DNA of 64,000 nucleotides from Hyphomicrobiales bacterium (GTDB taxonomy: Bacteria; Pseudomonadota; Alphaproteobacteria; Rhizobiales; Beijerinckiaceae). Position numbers and translations under genes: made by a program. The stretch covers positions 1 to 64,000 of the forward strand of contig JAIXSR010000095.1 in the NCBI GenBank assembly GCA_027484605.1, written 5' to 3'. Below the pieces are notes generated by a model that worked only from the letters and a program-made list of their open reading frames with translations, made no database searches and was not told where the DNA came from. This document shows, piece after piece, positions 1-7,643 of the stretch; within the stretch, counting starts at the first letter, position 1; each line of letters opens with the position of its first letter.

Positions 1-1715
1 CTCTCGATTGCGCGGTACGCCTGGCGGATATCGGCTTCCAGCTGCTGACGCTCGTTGATCATCGTCAGTTCGCTGGTTTCGATCCGGTTGCGGATCTGGC
101 GTTCCTGGGCTTCGGCGAGGCCACCATCGAGAAGCTTGAACCGCATGGCCAGCATCGCACGCCCTTCGATCTGCGTACGGCCACCCTTGCCCGAGCGGAA
201 ATTCTTGGACTCGGTGTCCAACTCGAACATGAATTTCGGCTTGTTCGATGCCCGCTGGGCATCGAGTTCGCTTTCGATAGACTGCGCCGTGGCGCGCAAG
301 GAGGCAAGTCGCGGGTTCTTCGCAAGGACAACCGAGATCGCAGAATCCGGACGCGCGGGGATACGGGGCCGGAAATCGGGGATGGGAATCAGCCGCCCGG
401 CCCGATGCTGCGTCAGGCGTTCGAACTGATCCTCCGCGCCGCCCAGTTGCAGCGACACATCCGAGCGGACCGCCGTGATATCGTTCAACCGCGACCGGAT
501 GCGGCTTGAATCAGCGCTGGTCCCATGCCCCTCGGCCTCCTGGGCCGAAACGATCTTCAGCAGCCGGATATGCGCTTCCACTGTCTCGTCGATCAGCGTG
601 ATCAGGGCACGGTGCTCGAGGATCTTCAGATAGATCTGCGCGGTCCGCCAGGCGATCTCGTCGATCTTCTCGTTCAGCCGTTCCTGTTCCGCGTTGGAAA
701 GCAGGCGCGCGCGGTTGATATCGGCACGGGCCGCGCCGAAATCCCAGACAAGCTGGCGAAGGATGATGCCGCCATCGAACCGGTTGTCTCCGGCATTGCT
801 GGCCACGTTGTAAGGTACGGCCTTGCCTTCGTAGGACCCGGAGAAGTTCCCGCCGGTGGCCAGCCGGGCGTCGGCTGCGGGATAGAGGGCGGACCGGGCG
901 ATATCGATGCCTGCCTTCGATTCCAGGAGCCGGGTCTGGTTGATCCGGATCTCGGGATAGGTCAGCACCGCCCGTGCCACCGCATCCTCGAGGCGCATCA
1001 GGCCGTGCCGGGCCGGCGGGCGGGCGCGCGGAACGAGCGGCGGAGGCATGGGCTGGGCAGCGCGCGGCGGCGTGACCGAGCCGGTCACGAGAGGAGGCTC
1101 GACGGGCGCGACCGATGCCGTCACTTTCGGGGGCTGTTCCTTCAGCCCTTCCTCGATCACGCCGAAAGCTGCGGGACGGGCCGGTGGCAGAGGCGCGGAA
1201 ACGGGCTTCGCTCCGTATTCGGGGGGTTCCGGCGCCATTGAACGCTGGGGCGGCAGGGCTACCGGTGCCGTGCTGGTGCGCAACGGACTGGCGGCAATGT
1301 CCATCGGCACAACGGATGCGGCCTGACCCATCATGGCCTTCGGAGCCATGATCACGCCTTCCGAAAATGGGCGCTGGGGAGGAAGTGGCATGGCCAGGGC
1401 GGACATATGCGAAAGGGCCGGAATGGGCCGTATGGCAGCGTAGGCCGGCGGCGCCGGCAGCGTTGCAGCAGGCGGCTCGACCGGCTTGCCGGCAACGTCA
1501 TTCCCGTCGCAGGGCAAGGCCGGGTCGGGGCGGGCCTCAGCCGCCGGGATGCAGATGGCTGGCGGATTCAGCTTCCACATCGCGCTCAGCTGCGCCGTGG
1601 CCAGATAACCGGATTCAATCCCCCGATGGGAGCAGCCTGACAGGAGCCCCGCAAGCAGGATCGCTCCTGCCGTCACCGGCCGTGTCAAGCGCTGAACAAC
1701 TGGCAAGCCCGCCAT
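1..1715 (-). CDS. TolC-family outer-membrane efflux lipoprotein (partial, C-terminus off the window)
   Basis: About 571 residues are visible and the frame is open to base 1. The ATG at 1715 gives a short charged N-region, a hydrophobic stretch and a lipobox LSGC with Cys28, so the protein should be acylated. A low-complexity Pro/Ala-rich segment of about 200 residues follows. The TolC/OEP domain starts near residue 235 (MRLEDAVARAVLTYPEIR) and continues in the heptad-rich helical pattern typical of the periplasmic barrel. The family forms outer-membrane exit ducts for type I secretion, RND efflux or polysaccharide export. The Pro-rich insert between lipid anchor and duct is longer than in ordinary TolC. 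No membrane-fusion or ABC partner is visible here. A membrane GGDEF-EAL gene lies 223 bp upstream on the same strand. A role in adhesin or polysaccharide export is inference; the family call is firm. Confidence 0.85.
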   Translation of the reverse strand, partial: MAGLPVVQRLTRPVTAGAILLAGLLSGCSHRGIESGYLATAQLSAMWKLNPPAICIPAAEARPDPALPCDGNDVAGKPVEPPAATLPAPPAYAAIRPIPALSHMSALAMPLPPQRPFSEGVIMAPKAMMGQAASVVPMDIAASPLRTSTAPVALPPQRSMAPEPPEYGAKPVSAPLPPARPAAFGVIEEGLKEQPPKVTASVAPVEPPLVTGSVTPPRAAQPMPPPLVPRARPPARHGLMRLEDAVARAVLTYPEIRINQTRLLESKAGIDIARSALYPAADARLATGGNFSGSYEGKAVPYNVASNAGDNRFDGGIILRQLVWDFGAARADINRARLLSNAEQERLNEKIDEIAWRTAQIYLKILEHRALITLIDETVEAHIRLLKIVSAQEAEGHGTSADSSRIRSRLNDITAVRSDVSLQLGGAEDQFERLTQHRAGRLIPIPDFRPRIPARPDSAISVVLAKNPRLASLRATAQSIESELDAQRASNKPKFMFELDTESKNFRSGKGGRTQIEGRAMLAMRFKLLDGGLAEAQERQIRNRIETSELTMINERQQLEADIRQAYRAIE

Positions 1716-1732
1716 CGGGTACTCATTTCTAG

Positions 1733-1740
1733 AACGTTAA
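1733..1740 (-). promoter_or_regulatory. TTAACGTT motif upstream of the TolC-like gene
   Basis: The coding strand reads ATTAACGTTC starting 26 bases before the ATG. The same core recurs in the intergenic regions of the exopolysaccharide locus at 36777-36783, 40020-40027 and 53871-53878. The binding factor is unknown. The rest of the 1716-1938 gap shows no gene. Confidence 0.3.
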
Positions 1741-1938
1741 TGTTTGAAAACTATATTCAATCATCCTTTCTGTTCGGTTAAGTCTTGGCCTGCGCCGGCA
1801 CGAAGAGCGAAGAACGCCAGACATACGGATTGGACCGGGAGCGGCAGGCCCGGGACCGGCAGCGCGAAGCAACGGGGCATGGGCGTCAACCCGGCCCGGA
1901 ATGCTTCGGGGGAAACCGGAACCGGTTCTGGCACCCGC

Positions 1939-4900
1939 CTATTTGCGCTTCACCTTGGTCGGCTTGGCGGACATGGGAACGACATTCGTGATATCGAGAT
2001 GCGCGATGGCGCCGAGAATCGAGGCCGGCTTGCCGAGCAGATAGCCCTGCCCTTCCGTGCATCCGAGCTTGCGCACAAGGTCGAGCTGCTCTTCGGTTTC
2101 AATGCCCTCGGCTGTCGTCGACATGCCAAGCCGGGTCGCCAGTTCGACGATGGAATTCACAATCGTCGAGCAATCGTTGCGGAAATTGGCCTCTGCAATG
2201 AAGACCTTGTCGATCTTGATCTTCTGGAACGGGAACCGCCGCAGATAATTCAGCGAGGAATAACCGGTGCCGAAATCGTCCAGCACGATCCGGACGCCGG
2301 CTTCCCGCAACTGGTGCAGGTTCTGGACGATCCGCTCGTTCTCTTCGAGAAGGGCCGTCTCGGTGATCTCGAGTTCGAGCCGGTCGGCCGGCAGGCCGCT
2401 GGCCGTGAGGGCGGAGAGCACGTTCTGGACGATGCCTTCGCTTTTGAGCTGGACCGGCGAAAGATTGACCGCAACCTTTCCGGAGCCCGGGATACGGGCA
2501 ATGTCGTCGCAGGCCCGGTGCAGGGACCAGGCACCCAGTTCGTGAATCGCTCCCGACGCTTCGGCGAGCGGGATGAATTCCATCGGCCCGAGGTGGCCAC
2601 GGGTCGGGTGGTTCCAGCGGATCAGGGCCTCGAAGCCGATGGTGCGGTTGCTGGCGAGATGCACGAGCGGCTGGTAGGCCAGTTCGAACTGCTCGCGCCG
2701 GACGGCATCGCGCAACTCGCTCTCGATCTCGACCCGGCGATGCAGGCGTGTCGCCATGTCAGGCGTGAAAATCCGATAGGTCCCGCGATTTTCGTCCTTT
2801 GCCTGGTACAGCGCGAGGTCGGCATTCTTGAGCAGCGTGTCCGGATCGGCGAGATCATCGCCGGCAATCGCGGCACCGATGCTCGCGCCGATCGAAACCG
2901 GCTGGCCGGACAGGTCATAGGGCGCTGACAATTCCGCGATGACCCGCTCGCTCAGGGCGCGGATGCGTTCCTCGATCCGGGGCGCGCAGACGAGGATGGC
3001 GAATTCGTCGCCGCTCAGACGCGCCACGACGTCCGAACCGCGCAGGCAGGTCCGCAGCCGCATCGCGACCGCCTCGAGCAGCGCATCACCGACGGGATGC
3101 CCGAGCGTGTCATTGACATCCTTGAACTTGTCGAGGTCGAGATAGAGCACGCCAATGCCCGAATCCGGCTGACGCCGGACGAGCGCCTCATCCAGCTTGG
3201 CGCGGAACAGGACCCGGTTCGGCAGCCGGGGCAGGGCATCGAAATGAGCCATGTTCCAGATGCGGCGTTCGGTCTGCTGACGCTCGGTCACATCCTCGTA
3301 GATCGCGACAAAGCCGCCGCCCTCCATCGGCTGCTGGGTGACGGAAAGCGCCCGGCCGTCTGTTGCCTCCATCACGAGGCTGCCCTGGATGCCGGCCTCG
3401 GCGCGCTCGGCCTGCCAACCCCGGATCCGCGACACCACGTCCCGTGGATAGGTGCTGCCCGCCATCTCGATCTGGGCGAACAGGTTCTCGACCGGCAGAC
3501 CGACCCCCGCGCCCTGGTCGTCGATGCCGAAAAGCTCGATGAAGCGCCGGTTGCAGACAATCAGCTTGCCTTGCGCATCCGCCATGATCAGGCCGTGAGA
3601 CATGTTGTTCAATGCGGCGTCGAACAGGACGTTCTGCTTGCGCAGTTCGAGATCGCGCTGGAGAAGAACGGCATTCTGGCGCTGGACCTCGCCGACGGCC
3701 TCCCGGGCACGGCTGTTGGCCACGGCCAGTTCGTCCAGGGTCTGACGCATGGTCGAGATGTCGGTCCGGATGCCGACAATGCCGCCGGAGCGCGTGCGGC
3801 GCTCCTGAATGAGAACCCAGCGGCCATCCGGCAGCAGGCGCTCGATGGAGCCTTCGCAGGTCCTGTGCCAGCGGGTGATGTCATCGATGAACTTCTCGAT
3901 ATCGTCGCCGGCCTGGGGATACTGGCCGTTCCTGGCGCCCTTGCGCATGATGTCGCCGAATTGCGCACCGGGGAAGATGAACTCGGCACTCTTGGCATAC
4001 ATCTGCCTGTAGCGGGTATTGCACGTCACGAGGCGATCGTCCTCGTCCCACATGACGAAGCCGTCCGACATCGCCTCGATGGCATCCTCCAGCCGGGCCT
4101 GGGCCTGGTGCCGCTCGGCCTGGAGCTGTTCCTCGCGGCGGGCCATGGCGACAAGGCCGATCGCAAAACTGATCACGACCAGGGCAAAGATCACGGCGAC
4201 CGCACGGACATGCTGGAGATCGTTGCCCCAATCCGCGAGGGCGAGTTCCTTGTCGAGCAGCAGCACAACACGGATATCCGGGTAGGCCGCCGGGCGGACC
4301 ACACCGAGCATGAGCTTGCCGCCTTCGCGCGGCTCGAAGGTAAAGATGCTGCCATCCATGGCCGGATAGGCACCGCCGGCCTTGCCGATCTGGCCGATAT
4401 GCAATTCGGCATGCGGGAAGCTGGCCAGCAATTGCCCGCTCTCGCGCTCCAGGCGGATCTCCAGACCAGGAAAATCGTCGATATAGGACAGCGCCGATCC
4501 GAGAATGGAGACGGGCAATTCAGCTGCGGCGAGCATGCTGCCCCGCCCCGGCACCTGGATCGTCCGGACGAGATACCAGGTCCAGTCGCCGGTCAGGGTG
4601 TTGCGGACCGGACCGATCACCCGCTGGCGACCGGCAATCCCATCGGACGCCGCAGGGTTGAACGGCACGACCCAATAGGCCGGGCGGGCCTTGCCGGCAG
4701 CCCAGACATGGCCTTCCGCATCGATGATCATCAGATCGCGGAACGCGAAGGTCTGGTAGTTGAGCCCCTGGAGGACTCGGGCTGCGACATCCGGTGTGAG
4801 GGCGACCTCGCCCCGACGGGAAGCCTCAGCAAGCAGCATCGGCACCCGGGAAAGCGCGGCATCGGCCTGGACCAACTGCCGGTTGACGGAGTTCTCGACA

Positions 4901-5049
4901 TTGCGGGCGGTCCGATCAAGCTGCTGCTCGGCGGCCTGGAGCGTCGTGCGATAGGTCCGTTCCAGCACGAAGGCGGTACCGGCAGCGAGGGCCCAGAGCA
5001 TCAGGGCTGCGCCCAGGATGATGTAGGGAGTGAGCTTTCTAACCTTCAT
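1939..5049 (-). CDS. Membrane-bound PAS-PAS-GGDEF-EAL cyclic-di-GMP enzyme with periplasmic sensor
   Basis: A 1036-residue protein that makes and/or degrades c-di-GMP at the inner membrane. A first TM segment (about 10-30) and a second near 280-305 enclose a periplasmic sensor of about 250 residues. Two PAS domains follow (about 325-440 and 480-600), then GGDEF and EAL. The cyclase signature is SGDEF rather than GGDEF, a variant seen in some active enzymes, and the inhibitory I-site RGSD sits exactly five residues before it. The EAL half keeps EALIRW, NLSP, EITE, DDFGTGYSS, KIDK, EGIET and GQGYLLGKP, so phosphodiesterase activity looks intact. The ATG at 5049 was chosen; a GTG lies one codon upstream. 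It follows the TRAP binding-protein gene by 57 bp, probably in one operon, so that protein may present a ligand to the periplasmic domain (inference). Confidence 0.9.
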   Translation of the reverse strand: MKVRKLTPYIILGAALMLWALAAGTAFVLERTYRTTLQAAEQQLDRTARNVENSVNRQLVQADAALSRVPMLLAEASRRGEVALTPDVAARVLQGLNYQTFAFRDLMIIDAEGHVWAAGKARPAYWVVPFNPAASDGIAGRQRVIGPVRNTLTGDWTWYLVRTIQVPGRGSMLAAAELPVSILGSALSYIDDFPGLEIRLERESGQLLASFPHAELHIGQIGKAGGAYPAMDGSIFTFEPREGGKLMLGVVRPAAYPDIRVVLLLDKELALADWGNDLQHVRAVAVIFALVVISFAIGLVAMARREEQLQAERHQAQARLEDAIEAMSDGFVMWDEDDRLVTCNTRYRQMYAKSAEFIFPGAQFGDIMRKGARNGQYPQAGDDIEKFIDDITRWHRTCEGSIERLLPDGRWVLIQERRTRSGGIVGIRTDISTMRQTLDELAVANSRAREAVGEVQRQNAVLLQRDLELRKQNVLFDAALNNMSHGLIMADAQGKLIVCNRRFIELFGIDDQGAGVGLPVENLFAQIEMAGSTYPRDVVSRIRGWQAERAEAGIQGSLVMEATDGRALSVTQQPMEGGGFVAIYEDVTERQQTERRIWNMAHFDALPRLPNRVLFRAKLDEALVRRQPDSGIGVLYLDLDKFKDVNDTLGHPVGDALLEAVAMRLRTCLRGSDVVARLSGDEFAILVCAPRIEERIRALSERVIAELSAPYDLSGQPVSIGASIGAAIAGDDLADPDTLLKNADLALYQAKDENRGTYRIFTPDMATRLHRRVEIESELRDAVRREQFELAYQPLVHLASNRTIGFEALIRWNHPTRGHLGPMEFIPLAEASGAIHELGAWSLHRACDDIARIPGSGKVAVNLSPVQLKSEGIVQNVLSALTASGLPADRLELEITETALLEENERIVQNLHQLREAGVRIVLDDFGTGYSSLNYLRRFPFQKIKIDKVFIAEANFRNDCSTIVNSIVELATRLGMSTTAEGIETEEQLDLVRKLGCTEGQGYLLGKPASILGAIAHLDITNVVPMSAKPTKVKRK

Positions 5050-5106
5050 CACACGCTCTGTCTGATTGGCCTCGGGATCATCACCGGCGACGGGCTCCGG
5101 TAGTCG

Positions 5107-6234
5107 TCAGCGTTGATTGGCCGTATCCGAAACCCGGCGGATGAGGATCCGGTTGTCGTCCTCGACCATCATGCCCAGTTCCGGTCCGACATAGCGGTTC
5201 CACGCCATGCGGCAGGGCTCGCCGCAGCGCTTGAGCCAGCTCGGAAAGACGTGCTCGACAAAGAGGCGTCGAAAATCCGCGGCATCCCGCTGCGTCACCG
5301 ACACCATCATCATCGAACCCTTGCGCGCGCCCTGGCAGGTCTCGGCGCCGATGTTGCAGGCAAGGCCATTGACGGTCTCGCGCTCGGCAGCATCCCAGAT
5401 CCGCGATTCCAGCGTCGTCACGGCCTTCTGGAGGGTTTCCTGAAGCTCCGGGGGCAAGCTCCGCCAGAGATCGCGGTTCACACCGAAGATCGAGATGCCG
5501 GCATTGATGGCCATGGGATGGATATGCGAAGCGACATCGATCAGCCCGATCTCGTTGCCGCTGAGGGTTCCGGTAATGGCGCAATCCACCACGCCGCGGC
5601 GGACGCCGCCGACAACCTCGGCAAAGGCCATTTTCACCGGCATGGCACCGACCGCGGTCATCATTTCGGACTGGCTGACCGACGACGTCCGGACCCGAAG
5701 GCCCTGGAGGTCCTTCAGGCTCGAAATGGGCCGGGCGCAGAACAGGACCTGCTGCGGGTAGGTGTAGATGCCCAGGAGCTCGACATTGTAGCGCTCGTGC
5801 AGAATGCTTTTCAGATGCGGACGATAGAGGCTGGTGACCCGACGCAAGGTAGCAAAATCCGGGTTCAGGCCGGGCAGGTCGATGCCATTGAGTTCGGGAT
5901 CATCGCCGGCAACCAGGGCCAGCAATGCGGTGCCGAAGCCGACAACGCCGGTCTGCATCAGATCCAGCATGTCCGCGCCGGGGAAGCCGGAACGGTCGAA
6001 CGGATGGACGGTCGCGATGATGCGGCCGCCCGTGATCTCGGCAATCTCGTTCCTCCAGAACGGTTCCTCGAACCTCGTGAACTGGTTGACGCCGCCGAGC
6101 CCGCCGATGATGTTCAACCGCAAGGGTTCGTTCGCGACAGCGGAATGAACCACCATGAAAGGGGCGAGCAGCGTCATCAGGAGCGCCATGCCCAGAGAGC
6201 AGCCCAACCGCTTCGACATCGATGCCGTTGCCAT
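5107..6234 (-). CDS. Solitary TRAP-type C4-dicarboxylate-like solute-binding protein (DctP family)
   Basis: A 375-residue periplasmic binding protein of the TRAP DctP family. It starts at ATG 6234, six bases after a strong GGGAGG ribosome site; a TTG five codons upstream is less likely. A Sec signal peptide ends near SAVANEP. The family-typical segments include the SLKDLQGLRVR stretch, which contributes the carboxylate-binding Arg, and the MPVKMAFAEVVGGVRRGVVDCAITG region. The usual membrane partners DctQ and DctM are absent on both sides. The next gene in the same direction is a membrane GGDEF-EAL protein with a periplasmic domain. In some systems TRAP binding proteins also feed sensor kinases, so a purely sensory role is plausible. 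The ligand is unknown; an organic or aromatic acid is typical of the family. Confidence 0.85.
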   Translation of the reverse strand: MATASMSKRLGCSLGMALLMTLLAPFMVVHSAVANEPLRLNIIGGLGGVNQFTRFEEPFWRNEIAEITGGRIIATVHPFDRSGFPGADMLDLMQTGVVGFGTALLALVAGDDPELNGIDLPGLNPDFATLRRVTSLYRPHLKSILHERYNVELLGIYTYPQQVLFCARPISSLKDLQGLRVRTSSVSQSEMMTAVGAMPVKMAFAEVVGGVRRGVVDCAITGTLSGNEIGLIDVASHIHPMAINAGISIFGVNRDLWRSLPPELQETLQKAVTTLESRIWDAAERETVNGLACNIGAETCQGARKGSMMMVSVTQRDAADFRRLFVEHVFPSWLKRCGEPCRMAWNRYVGPELGMMVEDDNRILIRRVSDTANQR

Positions 6235-6384
6235 GACAACCTCCCGCAAACGCTTTCACAGGCCGACACGCTATCGGCAGGAGGATTAATCTTTGTAACT
6301 TTTCCCGTCTAGGTTGTATTGCGATTGTGAAGCGGAGCCGGTTTCACCGAACAGGGTTAAGAAGCCGTAGCCCGGCCGGTACGG

Positions 6385-7593
6385 TCAGCGCGCGTTTCTG
6401 GTCAACAGCCGGTCGGCAATATGCGCAGCGATCGGCAAGGCGGATGTCGCGGCCGGGGACGGGGCATTGCAGACATGCAGGCTGTTCCGGCTGTCGACAA
6501 ACAGGAAGTCATCGATGATCGACCCGTCGCGGCCGACAGCCTGCGCGCGGACGCCGGAACGGTAGGGGACCAGATCCTCGAGGCGGATATGCGGGCAGTA
6601 TTTCTGCACCTTCCGCAGATAGAGCGGCTTGCTCGCCGAGGCCGCAAGTTCGGAAAGCGCAGAGCGGAAATTGCGGCGCAGCAACCGCCAGAAGCCGGGA
6701 TAGGCGAGGCTCGAGGCGAGATCCCGCAGGTCGATATCCGTGCGGGCATAGCCCTCCCGCTTGAAAGCCAGCACGGCATTGGGACCGACCGTGAATCCGC
6801 CATCCATCTTCCGGGTCAGGTGGACGCCCAGGAAGGGCCGCTCCGGATCCGGCACAGGATAGATCAGATGCCTGACGAGGTCCGGGGGCTGGTTGGCGAT
6901 CCGGAAATATTCGCCACGGAAAGGCACAACCCGGAAATCCACCTCCGCTCCGAATTGGCGGGCCAGATGATCGGACATCAGGCCACCACAGAATACGGCG
7001 CGGCCGGCCGAGATATCGCCGGCGGTGGTCTGCAGGGTGACATCGTCCGAACGTTCCGTCCCGCCGGTCACAGCCTGGCCGCAGCGGAGCGTGCCGCCGC
7101 GCTCCTCGAACAGCCTGGCCATATGCCGGGCCACGAGGCCGTAATCGACGATCCCCGTGCTCGGCGAAAGCAGCGCGGCGACGGACCGGACGCGCGGTTC
7201 GAGCGTCCGGGCTTCCTCACCCGAGACACGCTCGATCGGAATCCCGTTGGCCCGGGCCCGCGCCTCGAGGGCCGCAAGCTTGACGGCCTCGGCCTCGTCC
7301 GTCGCGACGATCAACTTGCCGCAGATCTCGAAGGGAATGCCATGCTCGGTGCAGAAGGCCTTCATCGCGTCCTTGCCTTCCCGGCAGAAGCGCGCCTTCA
7401 GGCTCCCCGGCGCGTAATAGACGCCGGCATGGATCACGCCGGAATTGCGCCCGGTCTGGTGGCGGGCGACTTCCGGTTCCTTCTCGAGAATGACGATACG
7501 GGCGCCTGGAAGGCGATCCTGCAGCGCGAGGCCCGTGGCGAGGCCCACGATCCCGCCCCCGACAATGACACAATCCGGATTGCTCTGAGACAT
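6385..7593 (-). CDS. lhgO: L-2-hydroxyglutarate oxidase/dehydrogenase
   Basis: A 402-residue FAD enzyme that oxidises L-2-hydroxyglutarate to 2-oxoglutarate and passes electrons to the membrane quinone pool. The N-terminal Rossmann motif is VIVGGGIVGLATG. The family block TGRNSGVIHAGVYY is present, as are VPFRGEYFRI in mid-protein and GVRAQAV with HVCNAPSPAATSALPIA at the C-terminus, all typical of LhgO/YgaF. The start is ATG 7593 (MSQSNPDC); the reading frame extends upstream, but that extension has no conserved sequence. The gene lies 50 bp downstream of a PAS-GGDEF-EAL gene on the same strand and may be read through from it. In several bacteria LhgO works in glutarate or lysine breakdown; no other step of that pathway is in the window. 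Confidence 0.9.
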   Translation of the reverse strand: MSQSNPDCVIVGGGIVGLATGLALQDRLPGARIVILEKEPEVARHQTGRNSGVIHAGVYYAPGSLKARFCREGKDAMKAFCTEHGIPFEICGKLIVATDEAEAVKLAALEARARANGIPIERVSGEEARTLEPRVRSVAALLSPSTGIVDYGLVARHMARLFEERGGTLRCGQAVTGGTERSDDVTLQTTAGDISAGRAVFCGGLMSDHLARQFGAEVDFRVVPFRGEYFRIANQPPDLVRHLIYPVPDPERPFLGVHLTRKMDGGFTVGPNAVLAFKREGYARTDIDLRDLASSLAYPGFWRLLRRNFRSALSELAASASKPLYLRKVQKYCPHIRLEDLVPYRSGVRAQAVGRDGSIIDDFLFVDSRNSLHVCNAPSPAATSALPIAAHIADRLLTRNAR

Positions 7594-7643
7594 GGATCTG
7601 CGGTGAACGATCCCGCTTTCGGGGTCAAGACCCGATCGCGGCT

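Noticed and set aside
3097..5103. 668-codon plus-strand open frame opposite the GGDEF-EAL gene
   Set aside because: No recognisable domain; it mirrors a strongly supported gene on the other strand and is a product of high GC content.
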